From: Opitutaceae bacterium
Lineage (GTDB): Bacteria > Verrucomicrobiota > Verrucomicrobiia > Opitutales > Opitutaceae
Direction of reading: 5' to 3'
NCBI GenBank assembly: GCA_023265535.1
Contig: JAHFTI010000008.1
Span: 1-22,459, forward strand
DNA length: 22,459 nt
Shown here: piece after piece, positions 8,601-16,287 of the stretch
Layout: every line of letters starts with the position of its first letter
Position numbering within the stretch: the first letter of the stretch is position 1
Notes under the pieces: model-generated
Told to the model about the DNA's origin: nothing
What the model saw: the letters and a program-made list of their open reading frames with translations, nothing else
The model's database searches: none
Translations under genes and position numbers: made by a program

Positions 8601-8837
8601 TTCACGGGTGGCTACGGCCCCGAGGAATTCGCCCTGCGCGCCCCCAAGGATGGCAGGTACACCGTGCGCGTGAATTACTTCGGCGACCGCCGTCAGAACT
8701 CCTTCGGACCCGTCACCGCCCAGGTCCTCGTGTACACCGACTTCGGCACGCCCCAGCAGAAGCTCGAGCGCCTGACCCTGCGCCTCTCCGAGAAGGCCGA
8801 GAATGCCGACGTGGGCGCCGTGACCATCGGCAAATAG
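5667..8837 (+). CDS. Exported VIT/VWA protein with TonB-plug-like segment and C-terminal DUF2135-like domain
   Basis: A 1056-residue protein. Residues 1-29 form a signal peptide with core 'LCVFLSVLLAQTLCA'. A VIT (vault/inter-alpha-trypsin) domain follows to about residue 155 ('TGSIAVTTFDLVFRNP', 'EGTFEFPL', 'YRARIFPIPAEGTRRI'). A VWA-like domain has the MIDAS signature DASGS (Asp274, Ser276, Ser278). Residues 669-706 read 'LSPFMVESAEDRGY' then 'NTLAGTRMRT', a near match to the start of Opitutaceae TonB-receptor plug domains. An Ala/Ser-rich linker follows, then helical TPR-like repeats (about 770-920), then a DUF2135-like domain from about 930 ('CDIDLWVADPN'). ATG 5667 was chosen for the signal peptide; ATG 5673 is an alternative. 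No Shine-Dalgarno is present. It is flanked by the nfnAB terminator and a convergent gene, so it is probably monocistronic. Role unknown; metal-dependent protein-protein adhesion at the envelope is plausible. Confidence 0.85.
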   Translation: MNMFSVLHRRAPVLCVFLSVLLAQTLCAQRMVVADSKAQPVEVESAEVTTEVTGSIAVTTFDLVFRNPNARQLEGTFEFPLLDGQSVVRFALDIGGAMREAVPVEKEKGRVVFEEIERRQVDPGLLEQTAGNNYRARIFPIPAEGTRRILIAYQEDLKRGGARSDYRLALAFPNVLKRFKLGLMVFAAGAEQAKVNTTLPLVLPTWGEGKFIQVEKTDFKAAGLLEIVLPTLLEPAYLTGQREGLEYFLAELPLGGTLAARERPAPRVLGLLWDASGSGARRDHKRELALLDELFRGLGSVQVKLVLLRDKAEAVGSFSVVAGGWDKLRRALEEVDYDGASSLEGLADDAAVDEWLHFGDGLLNYGSTMTARALPLTKPVHCIASSVGANTGWLRRVAQAGRGEFADLLALETKAAVALLRTQSPRVLSVKGDRSAFAQVFPEPGAVVSGNMIRVAGQFRSEAATLRVRVGHDEADARELSVRILSGQNTSALAPRGWAVAKIQALSVEPEANREDIRRTSREFSVVTADTSLIVLETLADYERYGIRPPAELRAEWDSRRLVREERQGVEKRAHIETLVQRFRERVAWWEKEFPKDRPTPEPFKEEKVRQERSVPGGTHRRGDTAVASATLGSSRPQRPSPDQSSFGPGGAATPPPPDGVVSRTADGEEVVVLSPFMVESAEDRGYRASNTLAGTRMRTGVRDFGAAGGEGGSVGYGAASAASAAPARAASAARRANANSPEPGDGDDDAPGASSIALKPWSPKAGYIERLQRSPKGSWNDIYHEERVTQAGSPGFYLDVAEFLLSQGERDAALQVLSNLAELALEDAGLLRVLAHRLMQAGRADLALPLFERILAIRGEEPQSYRDLALACIETGARQRAIGLLWTVVSRPWNDRFPDIELIALAELNAVVATSSEKLDTSVVDPRLLRNLPLGLRVVLSWDADNCDIDLWVADPNAESVGYNHTASLQGGRISRDFTGGYGPEEFALRAPKDGRYTVRVNYFGDRRQNSFGPVTAQVLVYTDFGTPQQKLERLTLRLSEKAENADVGAVTIGK

Positions 8838-8861
8838 CCCACCCCACCGACATCCTTGCTT

Positions 8862-8889
8862 GCCCTCCGTAGCCTTGGCGTAGGAGGGC
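8862..8889. repeat. Palindromic intergenic element between convergent genes
   Basis: GCCCTCC (8862-8868) pairs with GGAGGGC (8883-8889), and inside it GCC pairs with GGC around TT, separated by a symmetric GTA/GTA internal loop. It fills the 65-bp spacer between the VIT gene and the serine acetyltransferase gene. A right-half relative is at 2888-2905. It may be a REP-like repeat, a bidirectional transcription barrier, or both. No T-run follows on either strand. Confidence 0.55.
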
Positions 8890-8902
8890 CGGTGACCGCC
8901 CC

Positions 8903-9844
8903 TCAGATCACCCAGTCATTCCCCACCGGCACATCCTCGCTGCGTAGCGTGACGACCATGTCCTCGCGCTTCTTGCGGGGGCGGATGGCGAGCATGCTGC
9001 CCTTGTTGTAGGCGAGGCTGTGAGGCGGGATGGAATTCATCAGCCACACGTTGGCGCCCACCACCGAGTGCGCGCCCAGCCGCGTGTCGCCGCCCAGGAT
9101 GGTGGCATGCGCGTAGATGGTCACGTGGTCCTCGACGTCGGGATGGCGCTTCACGCCCTTGACCGGGTTGCCCTCGTCGTCGACCTCGAAGGATTTCGCG
9201 CCGAGTGTCACGCCCTGGTAGATCTTGACGTGTTCGCCGATGCGCGCGGTCTCGCCGATGACGACGCCGGTGCAGTGGTCGATGAAGAAGTGCGGCCCGA
9301 TCTGCGCGCCGGGATGGATGTCGCAGCCCGTGCGCTCGTGGGCGTACTCGGTGAGCATGCGTGGCACCAGCGGCACGCCCAGCTTGTAGAGCACGTGTGC
9401 GATGCGTTGCAGCGAGATGACGAGCACGCAGGGGTAGGCGAGGATGATCTCGTCGATGCTGCGCGCGGCCGGGTCGCCATGGTAGGCGGCGGACACGTCG
9501 GTGTGCACGAGGCGGCGCAGGGCGCGCAGCTCGCGCAGCAGCTGCATGCTCAGCTCGGCGGCGCGGGAGCGCGGGTCGGGCTGCTTGGCGAAGCGCAGGC
9601 TGCGCTCGATGACCACGGAGAGCAGGTCGGCCACCTCGGCCAGGCGCTTGCCCGTGGCGGCGGGCACCTGTTGCTTGGTGAGGGCGTGGTGCTCGAAGAA
9701 GCCCGGGAAAAGCAGGTGCATGAAGTCGACGGCGAGGCAGCCCACGGATTCCTGGTCCGGCAGGTTGGTGCCGTCGAGGTGGTTGATGCCACCGTCGGAT
9801 TCGTAGGAGGCGAGAAGGGCTTGCTTGATCTCTTCGAGCGTCAT
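8903..9844 (-). CDS. Serine O-acetyltransferase
   Basis: A 313-residue acetyl-CoA:L-serine O-acetyltransferase, first step of cysteine synthesis, cytoplasmic. The N-terminal helical half contains 'RLVHTDVSAAYHGDPAA'. The left-handed beta-helix carries 'CDIHPGAQIGPHFFIDH' and 'TGVVIGETARIGEHVKI', with the Asp-His pair of the active site, then 'YQGVTLGAKSF'. The C-terminus 'GNDWVI' ends in isoleucine, the residue SATs insert into cysteine synthase (CysK). ATG at 9844 gives 'MTLEEIKQALLASY', where conserved sequence begins; an in-frame ATG 18 codons upstream (9898) is possible, but the extension is Arg/Pro-rich. No Shine-Dalgarno is seen. The gene is divergent from sdhC and convergent with the VIT gene. 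The length and domain order fit the longer CysE/EpsC-like bacterial SATs. No cysK is in the window. Confidence 0.9.
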   Translation of the reverse strand: MTLEEIKQALLASYESDGGINHLDGTNLPDQESVGCLAVDFMHLLFPGFFEHHALTKQQVPAATGKRLAEVADLLSVVIERSLRFAKQPDPRSRAAELSMQLLRELRALRRLVHTDVSAAYHGDPAARSIDEIILAYPCVLVISLQRIAHVLYKLGVPLVPRMLTEYAHERTGCDIHPGAQIGPHFFIDHCTGVVIGETARIGEHVKIYQGVTLGAKSFEVDDEGNPVKGVKRHPDVEDHVTIYAHATILGGDTRLGAHSVVGANVWLMNSIPPHSLAYNKGSMLAIRPRKKREDMVVTLRSEDVPVGNDWVI

Positions 9845-9947
9845 GGAGGTGTGGCGCCTTGGGGCGCGCAGCGGGCAACTAGAGGCATTACGGGACATTT
9901 CGCAATCCGTCTTCTCGGCGCGGCCCCGGGCCCCCCCCCGCCCCCTC

Positions 9948-9988
9948 CCGGCGCGGCGCCGGCGGCGGAGGCGAAGGGGGGCGCCCCC
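9948..9988. promoter_or_regulatory. Two GC palindromes in the divergent region
   Basis: CCGGCGC-G-GCGCCGG at 9948-9962 has perfect 7-bp arms. GGGGGCGCCCCC at 9977-9988 is a perfect 12-bp palindrome. Both are transcribed only if the minus-strand gene starts upstream of them. In such low-complexity G/C sequence they may simply reflect composition. Confidence 0.3.
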
Positions 9989-10037
9989 GTTGCAGGCGTT
10001 TTGCGGTGGCGAGGGGGTGGGACTTGATCTCATTTCG

Positions 10038-10057
10038 TATTCAAAAGTCCGCTACAA
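10038..10057 (+). promoter_or_regulatory. TATTCAA-N8-TACAA motif, copy 2 (upstream of sdhCAB)
   Basis: TATTC at 10038-10042 and TACAA at 10053-10057 have the same 10-base spacing as the other three copies, with one C-to-T difference in the first block. It stands 214 bp before the sdhC ATG in an otherwise non-coding stretch, and TACAAT here is a reasonable -10 hexamer. Confidence 0.5.
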
Positions 10058-10070
10058 TTCTGCGCGAATT

Positions 10071-10083
10071 TTGCGCTGCGCAA
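10071..10083. promoter_or_regulatory. Small palindrome upstream of sdhC
   Basis: TTGCGC-T-GCGCAA has perfect 6-bp arms around one base, 13 bp downstream of the TATTCAA-TACAA motif. It could be an operator half-site pair if the motif is a promoter. Weak on its own. Confidence 0.3.
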
Positions 10084-10271
10084 TACGTTGGGAATGTAGA
10101 TTTTGGGAGGGCGCTACTTTCCAGGCACAGTTCCGCTAATATGCAAGGCTTGCAGGCGCAGGGGTGAACCGCATCCTTTACAAGTCCCCCTCCCCTCCCT
10201 TACCAAGACTGTTCGCCCTGCTCGTAGCAGTCAGCGCACGTCAACTTCCACAGCAAACAACCATCGCCGCG

Positions 10272-11069
10272 ATGAGCCTCCTCGGTAATCTGTTCCGTTC
10301 GTCCGTTGGACGAAAGTTCCTCATGGCCGTCACAGGATTCATACTCCTGGCATTTGTGACGGGCCATCTGGTGGGCAACCTGCAAATCTTTGCCCATCCA
10401 GACAAAATCAATGGGTACGCCCATTTCCTGCAGTCGCTCGGGCCCGTGCTTTGGGTCGTGCGCCTCACCCTGCTGGCCACCGTGGCGATCCACGTCTGGG
10501 CCGCAGTCACGCTGGTGCTTGAGAACCGCGAGGCCCGCGGTCCCCAGCCCTACGGCGTCCAGAAGTGGCTGAAGGCCGCCCTGGCCTCCCGCTACATGAA
10601 GCACTCCGGCATCGTGATCGCCGCCTTCATCGTCTACCACATCCTCCACTTCACGGTGGGCACCGCCCAGGCCGCGTCCTTCAAGACGAACCTGCACGAG
10701 TACACGATGAGCTCCGAGTTCCACATCCTCGGCCTCCCGATCGTCGCCAAGGGCGCCCAGGTCCACGACGTCTGGTCGATGGTCTATCTCGGCTTCAAGT
10801 GCCCGATCGTCTCGATCGCCTACATCTTCGCCATCGGCATGCTGACGCTGCACCTCTGGCACGGCGTCGCCTCCATGTTCCAGACCATCGGCTGGCTCAA
10901 CGAGAAGTGGAGCTGCTGCCTGCGCAAGGCCGTCGCCCTCTTCTGCATCGCCTATTTCCTGGGCAACCTGGTCATCCCCGCCTCGATCCTCGTCGGTTGC
11001 GTGAAGCCCGCCGAGAACACCGCGGCCGCCAAGGCCTGCGCCACCTGCACCGCCACCTGCAACAAATAA
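10272..11069 (+). CDS. sdhC: Succinate dehydrogenase cytochrome b subunit (single-subunit, b558 type)
   Basis: A 265-residue integral membrane protein with about five transmembrane helices, of the diheme cytochrome b family used by Bacteroidetes, epsilonproteobacteria and Verrucomicrobia, with no separate SdhD. Candidate haem-ligand histidines are His32 ('GHLVGNL'), His74 ('IHVWAA'), His123/126 ('YHILHF') and His194/197 ('LHLWHG'). ATG 10272 gives the typical 'MSLLGNLFRSSVGRKFLMAVTG' beginning (read as two segments); there is no Shine-Dalgarno. It is first in sdhCAB, 12 bp before sdhA. It anchors the enzyme in the membrane and passes electrons to or from quinone. Oddity: after the last helix comes a Cys-rich tail with Cys243, 256, 259 and 263 ('ACATCTATCNK'), which I do not recognise as a family feature. 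Confidence 0.92.
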   Translation: MSLLGNLFRSSVGRKFLMAVTGFILLAFVTGHLVGNLQIFAHPDKINGYAHFLQSLGPVLWVVRLTLLATVAIHVWAAVTLVLENREARGPQPYGVQKWLKAALASRYMKHSGIVIAAFIVYHILHFTVGTAQAASFKTNLHEYTMSSEFHILGLPIVAKGAQVHDVWSMVYLGFKCPIVSIAYIFAIGMLTLHLWHGVASMFQTIGWLNEKWSCCLRKAVALFCIAYFLGNLVIPASILVGCVKPAENTAAAKACATCTATCNK

Positions 11070-11081
11070 CACTCTCCAGCC

Positions 11082-13013
<1,932 letters not shown>

Positions 13014-13039
13014 ACCACAGCCCCTAACCACTTCCGACA

Positions 13040-13852
13040 ATGGTCGCTGAAACTTCCTCCACCAAGAACATCTCCGTCACCCTCAAGGTCTGGCGCCAGG
13101 CTGGTCCCGACAAGCCCGGCAAGTTCGAGACTTACCAGGCCAAGGACCTCAATCCGAACATGTCCCTGCTCGAAATGCTCGACGTCGTGAACGACGAGCT
13201 GGAGCGCAAGGGCGAGGATCCGATTGCCTTCGCGCACGACTGCCGTGAGGGCATCTGCGGCACCTGCTCCATGGTCATCGACGGCAAGCCCCACGGTCCC
13301 CACAAGGGCGTGGCCACCTGCCAGACCTACATGCGCAGCTTCGCCGACGGCGCCACGATCACCCTCGAGCCCTTCCGCGCGAAGGCCTTCCCGGTGATCA
13401 AGGACCTGATCACGGACCGCTCCGCCTTCGACCTCATCCAGCAGGCCGGCGGCTTCATCAGCATCCGCACGGGTGCCGCCCAGGACGCCAACGCCACGCC
13501 GATCCCGAAGGACAATGCGGACCTGGCCATGGACGCGGCAGCCTGCATCGGCTGCGGCGCCTGCGTGGCCGCCTGCAAGAACTCCTCGGCCATGCTCTTC
13601 GTCTCGGCGAAGGTCGGCCAGTACGCCCTCCTCCCCCAGGGTCAGCCCGAGCGTGATTCGCGCGTGCTGAACATGGTGGCGAAGATGGACGAGCTCGGCT
13701 TCGGCAACTGCACCAACCAGTACGAGTGCAGCGCCGCCTGCCCGAAGAGCATCTCGCACGACTTCATCGCCCGCATGAACCGCGACTACATCGCCGCGAG
13801 CTTCCGCCAGGCCTTCACCGCCAAGTCGACCTCGACCGCCGGCGGCGCCTGA
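13040..13852 (+). CDS. sdhB: Succinate dehydrogenase/fumarate reductase iron-sulfur subunit
   Basis: A 270-residue protein with three Fe-S centres linking SdhA flavin to SdhC haem. The N-terminal [2Fe-2S] ligands are Cys68, 73 and 76 ('CREGICGTC') and Cys94 ('ATCQTY'). The C-terminal [4Fe-4S] and [3Fe-4S] ligands lie in '[11 protein letters not shown]' (169, 172, 175, 179) and '[11 protein letters not shown]' (224, 230, 234). All expected cysteines are present, so the subunit should be functional. It is last in sdhCAB; the terminator begins 34 bp after the stop. ATG 13040 begins the conserved region, with the leader 'CACTTCCGACA' lacking a Shine-Dalgarno. Confidence 0.95.
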   Translation: MVAETSSTKNISVTLKVWRQAGPDKPGKFETYQAKDLNPNMSLLEMLDVVNDELERKGEDPIAFAHDCREGICGTCSMVIDGKPHGPHKGVATCQTYMRSFADGATITLEPFRAKAFPVIKDLITDRSAFDLIQQAGGFISIRTGAAQDANATPIPKDNADLAMDAAACIGCGACVAACKNSSAMLFVSAKVGQYALLPQGQPERDSRVLNMVAKMDELGFGNCTNQYECSAACPKSISHDFIARMNRDYIAASFRQAFTAKSTSTAGGA

Positions 13853-13865
13853 GCCCCGCAGCAGG

Positions 13866-13885
13866 TATCCAAGGTTTTAATACAA
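13866..13885 (+). promoter_or_regulatory. TATCCAA-N8-TACAA motif, copy 3 (between sdhB and its terminator)
   Basis: TATCC at 13866-13870 and TACAA at 13881-13885, starting 14 bp after the sdhB stop and ending exactly where the terminator stem begins. In this position a conventional promoter function makes little sense, because any transcript would terminate at once. Confidence 0.45.
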
Positions 13886-13922
13886 GGCCGCGTTCCCGCA
13901 GGGGGGGCGCGGCCTTTTTTTT
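13886..13922 (+). terminator. Rho-independent terminator of sdhCAB
   Basis: GGCCGCG (13886-13892) pairs with CGCGGCC (13908-13914) and is followed by eight T (13915-13922). The preceding AA can extend the stem. Confidence 0.92.
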
Positions 13923-13952
13923 ACGGCAGGAATCTACTGCATGATATTCCGT

Positions 13953-13981
13953 TTGTTCATGTCCTGCGCTCGGGGTTTATT
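13953..13981 (+). promoter_or_regulatory. Possible sigma70-type promoter of the small-lipoprotein operon
   Basis: TTGTTC at 13953-13958 and TTTATT at 13976-13981 are separated by 17 bp, downstream of the sdh terminator and about 100 bp before the first small gene. The matches to consensus are moderate (3/6 and 4/6). This is the only A+T-rich stretch in the spacer. Confidence 0.3.
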
Positions 13982-14080
13982 ACGCTTGAAGCGAGTGAGT
14001 TAAGAGGGAATTGTTTCACGTGTCATTGCGCGCCGGCCCGCGCGCACCGCGCCTCGCCCTGCCAGCGTCATACTCCCCCC

Positions 14081-14485
14081 ATGTTGAGTCGCCTCCAGCG
14101 TCTGCTTTTCACCTTTTCCCTGGTTCTTGCCTGCACGGTGTGCGCCGCCATTGCGGTACCCGATTGTTTGGCCGCAGAGGCGGAACAGGGGACGGAACTT
14201 CAGGCTTTCAGTGTGCCCGCCAAAACCAGCGTGGCTGACATTGCCCACGTGCTTCGTTTTGTGGCGAGGAATCGCGAGTGGTTCATTGAGCACGATGAAG
14301 TAGGTTACCTGCGGATCTCGCTGAAGAGCCGTGGCACCGGGCTGGTCCTGGCCTTTCATTACGACGAGACCAAGCTCACGATGCGTTGCCTTTCCCGCAC
14401 GGATGCTCCCAAGAACGATCGCTCCACTCGCTGGATTAACAATCTCGCGAAGGACATCCGTCAGCAGTTGGCCGCCAAGCGCTGA
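14081..14485 (+). CDS. Small exported protein of unknown function
   Basis: A 134-residue protein with a clear signal peptide ('FTFSLVLACTVCAAIA') and no obvious lipobox at the cleavage site. The mature part has alternating short strands ('YLRISLKSRG', 'LVLAFHYDETKLTM') and ends in 'RWINNLAKDIRQQLAAK'. From memory, that pattern recalls small exported or lipoprotein families in proteobacteria whose C-terminus reads roughly 'NxWxxNLxxDIxxxL'; this is a weak resemblance, not an identification. It is 60 bp before a lipoprotein gene on the same strand, and the three small genes share one terminator, so they are likely an operon acting in the envelope. Confidence 0.65.
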   Translation: MLSRLQRLLFTFSLVLACTVCAAIAVPDCLAAEAEQGTELQAFSVPAKTSVADIAHVLRFVARNREWFIEHDEVGYLRISLKSRGTGLVLAFHYDETKLTMRCLSRTDAPKNDRSTRWINNLAKDIRQQLAAKR

Positions 14486-14545
14486 GTCCAGGACGGCTCT
14501 CATGTCCACGAAGACTCTCCACACTTTTTCCCCACCCACCCTATC

Positions 14546-15010
14546 ATGAAATCAATCATCAGTTCCCTCCTGCTCCTGTGTTCGCTGGTTTTCCTTGGCG
14601 GTTGTGCGTCCAATCAGAAGGGCGCGGTCATGCCCGGCACTGATTTCAGCACGCTCAAGAAATACTATGTTGTTCATCTGCCCGCTGACACCCGCGGCGT
14701 TAACCAAATGATCGCGGACGAGCTGAACAGCCGCGGTTTCAGCACCACCACCGGCGAGGCCGTCAACGTGCCCGCAGATGTGGATGCCGTCGTCACCTAT
14801 CAGGACAAGTGGATGTGGGATATCACCATGTACATGATTCAGCTGGACATTCAGTTCCGCAAACCTGTGACCGACATTCCCATGGCCACCGGTTCCTCCA
14901 TGCGCACATCGCTGGTCCGCAAGTCCCCCGCAAACATGATCAAGGAGGTCCTCGACCAGATCTTCATCAAGGCTGGCGTTCAGACCACCGCGCCCATGGG
15001 GGCCAAGTAA
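14546..15010 (+). CDS. Small lipoprotein of unknown function
   Basis: A 154-residue protein. The signal 'LLLLCSLVFLGGCASN' carries the lipobox LGGC, so it is lipidated at Cys20. The mature domain begins 'FSTLKKYYVVHLPADTRG' and contains 'IADELNSRGF', then 'VDAVVTYQDKWMWD'. This order (a residue shared with age-old DUF4136-like and LPS-assembly-type small lipoproteins: strand, helix, 'ADVVV.Y' strand) suggests an alpha/beta fold in the periplasm. No Shine-Dalgarno is seen; the leader is pyrimidine-rich. It is the middle gene of the three-gene operon, 33 bp before the next lipoprotein. Confidence 0.75.
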   Translation: MKSIISSLLLLCSLVFLGGCASNQKGAVMPGTDFSTLKKYYVVHLPADTRGVNQMIADELNSRGFSTTTGEAVNVPADVDAVVTYQDKWMWDITMYMIQLDIQFRKPVTDIPMATGSSMRTSLVRKSPANMIKEVLDQIFIKAGVQTTAPMGAK

Positions 15011-15043
15011 ACTTTTCTGCAGCATTCTCCCGTTTCCATCGCC

Positions 15044-15580
15044 ATGAAACACAACCACCTCTTCCTCTCCCTGATCGTTGCCGCGATGCTCGGCTTTGCC
15101 GGGTGCGCTTCCCCCACGCAGCCGACCGCGATGACGGCCGACACCCTCCAGCTCGGCAAACACCATAGCCAGACCACGGCCGTCCAAGTGGGCGGCGGTC
15201 AGCCGACCAATCCGGCTTGGATGTCCTCCATCTCGAATGAGGACCTTCTGAGTGCCATCAAGGACAGCATCACGAAGAACACCCTGTTCTCCGCCGTGGT
15301 GACGATTGGTTCGGGCGACTACACGCTCAATGCAACGATCGTGAATCTGAAACAGCCCATGATGGGCTTCGATCTCACGGTCGATCTCGAGATCCTCTGG
15401 ACGCTTACACCCAAGGGGGCCACAAAACCCGTCTGGGAGAAGTCGATTCAGACGCGGGCCACCAAGGGCGTGGGCGAGGCCTTTGCCGCGGTGAAGCGCC
15501 TGCGCCTCACCACTGAGGCTGCCGCCAAGGACAACATCACGAAGGCGCTCACCCAGATCGGTGAGCTCGACCTGAAGTAA
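15044..15580 (+). CDS. Small lipoprotein of unknown function
   Basis: A 178-residue protein with signal 'LSLIVAAMLGFAGCASPT' and lipobox FAGC. After a Thr/Gln-rich linker the mature domain reads 'TNPAWMSSISNEDLLSAIK' then 'YTLNATIVNLKQPMMGFD' and 'WEKSIQTRATKGV'. The 'TNPxW.S.ISN..L..AI' to 'Y.L.A.I..L.QP..GFD' arrangement resembles a proteobacterial lipoprotein family often mislabelled as UDP-N-acetylglucosamine acyltransferase; no catalytic site for that is visible. It is the third gene of the operon and is followed by a perfect terminator. Confidence 0.75.
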   Translation: MKHNHLFLSLIVAAMLGFAGCASPTQPTAMTADTLQLGKHHSQTTAVQVGGGQPTNPAWMSSISNEDLLSAIKDSITKNTLFSAVVTIGSGDYTLNATIVNLKQPMMGFDLTVDLEILWTLTPKGATKPVWEKSIQTRATKGVGEAFAAVKRLRLTTEAAAKDNITKALTQIGELDLK

Positions 15581-15607
15581 TCCTCCGGCGCGCATTTGTC
15601 ATTCTCT

Positions 15608-15637
15608 GGGCCCCACAGGACTTGTGGGGCCCTTTTT
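15608..15637 (+). terminator. Rho-independent terminator of the small-lipoprotein operon
   Basis: GGGCCCCACA and TGTGGGGCCC form a perfect 10-bp stem with loop GGACT, followed by TTTTT (15633-15637). Confidence 0.95.
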
Positions 15638-15649
15638 ATTCCTGCGGCA

Positions 15650-15674
15650 TGGGGTCAGGTTTTACCTTTTACCT
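15650..15674. mobile_element. Possible end fragment of a RAYT/IS200-type element
   Basis: The run beginning TGGGGTCAGGTTTTACC (15650 onward, continuing TTTTACCTT) resembles from memory the 'GGGGTCAGGTCT...' ends found next to REP-associated tyrosine transposases in many genomes. No transposase gene and no second end are present, so at most this is a relic. Confidence 0.25.
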
Positions 15675-15762
15675 TCCAAGCGCTGTGCGGGTGACCAAAG
15701 TTTGGCGACGACTTGTTTCCGGCCCTTGACCTTTCAGCCTTCCGCGCGCTCTGCTTTGCCTC

Positions 15763-16287
15763 ATGAGCGATCCTGCCAACGAGCCCAGCCTTGCCGAGCG
15801 CGCCGCGGCCTTCCGCGTCGATGTGATCCGTCCCGTGCTCACCACCCTCACCGAACTCACCGGGCGCGAGCTGGGCGGGGACGCGGCCGAGGAGCTCCTG
15901 CTGCTCACCGCACTCCATGAGAGCGGCGGCCTGCGCTGGAGGCGCCAGCTCAGCGGCGGCCCCGCGCTCGGCCTCTACCAGATGGAGCCCGCCACCCACG
16001 ACGACATCTGGATGCACTTCCTAAGCTCGCGTCCGGAGCTCGACGCCGCCCTGCGCGACATGTTCACGCCTGCCGAGGGGCAGATCGATTCCAGCCTGCT
16101 CGAGCTCGACGACGGCTACGCCACCGCCATGGCCCGCATGCACTATTTCCGCGGCCGCCAGGCCCTGCCCGCAGCGGGCGACGCCGCAGCCCAGGCCGCG
16201 TATTGGAAACGCCACTACAACACCCACCTCGGCGCCGGCACCGTCGCCGCCTTCCTCGAGTCCCGCGCCAACGCCGGCCTGGCCTGA
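15763..16287 (+). CDS. Phage-lysozyme-like transglycosylase
   Basis: A 174-residue protein without a signal peptide. 'LTALHESGG' (Glu53 the likely catalytic acid) followed by 'GGPALGLYQMEPATHDDIW' is the signature of an SLT/lysozyme-like family common in phages and prophages. Later, 'YATAMARMHYFRG' and 'YWKRHYNTHLGAGTV' are typical of the same family. It would cleave peptidoglycan glycan strands; without an export signal it would need a holin or lysis, as phage endolysins do. It stands alone, without phage structural genes. ATG 15763 has no Shine-Dalgarno. An orphan domesticated endolysin or a prophage remnant is the simplest reading. Confidence 0.75.
   Translation: MSDPANEPSLAERAAAFRVDVIRPVLTTLTELTGRELGGDAAEELLLLTALHESGGLRWRRQLSGGPALGLYQMEPATHDDIWMHFLSSRPELDAALRDMFTPAEGQIDSSLLELDDGYATAMARMHYFRGRQALPAAGDAAAQAAYWKRHYNTHLGAGTVAAFLESRANAGLA

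Larger units (their letters stand above)
9845..10271. other. Divergent intergenic region, serine acetyltransferase / sdhC
   Basis: A 427-bp region with no convincing gene. The half near 9915-9990 is extremely G/C-rich and low in complexity, with long C runs and two perfect palindromes. The half from about 10020 is A+T-richer and carries the TATTCAA-N8-TACAA motif, a small inverted repeat and a TAATAT at 10137. It presumably holds both divergent promoters. A GTG at 10164 is in frame with sdhC, but the added residues do not resemble SdhC. Confidence 0.6.

Noticed and set aside
9900..10020. Possible structured RNA in the G/C-rich divergent region
   Set aside because: The many palindromes are expected from long C and G runs; no known riboswitch core or tRNA-like pattern was seen.
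9845..10033. N-terminal extension of the serine acetyltransferase
   Set aside because: The extra 63 residues are Arg/Gly/Pro-rich translation of low-complexity GC sequence; homology begins at the ATG at 9844.
10164..10271. Upstream GTG start for sdhC
   Set aside because: The added residues are Pro/Ser-rich and unlike SdhC N-termini; conserved sequence begins at ATG 10272.
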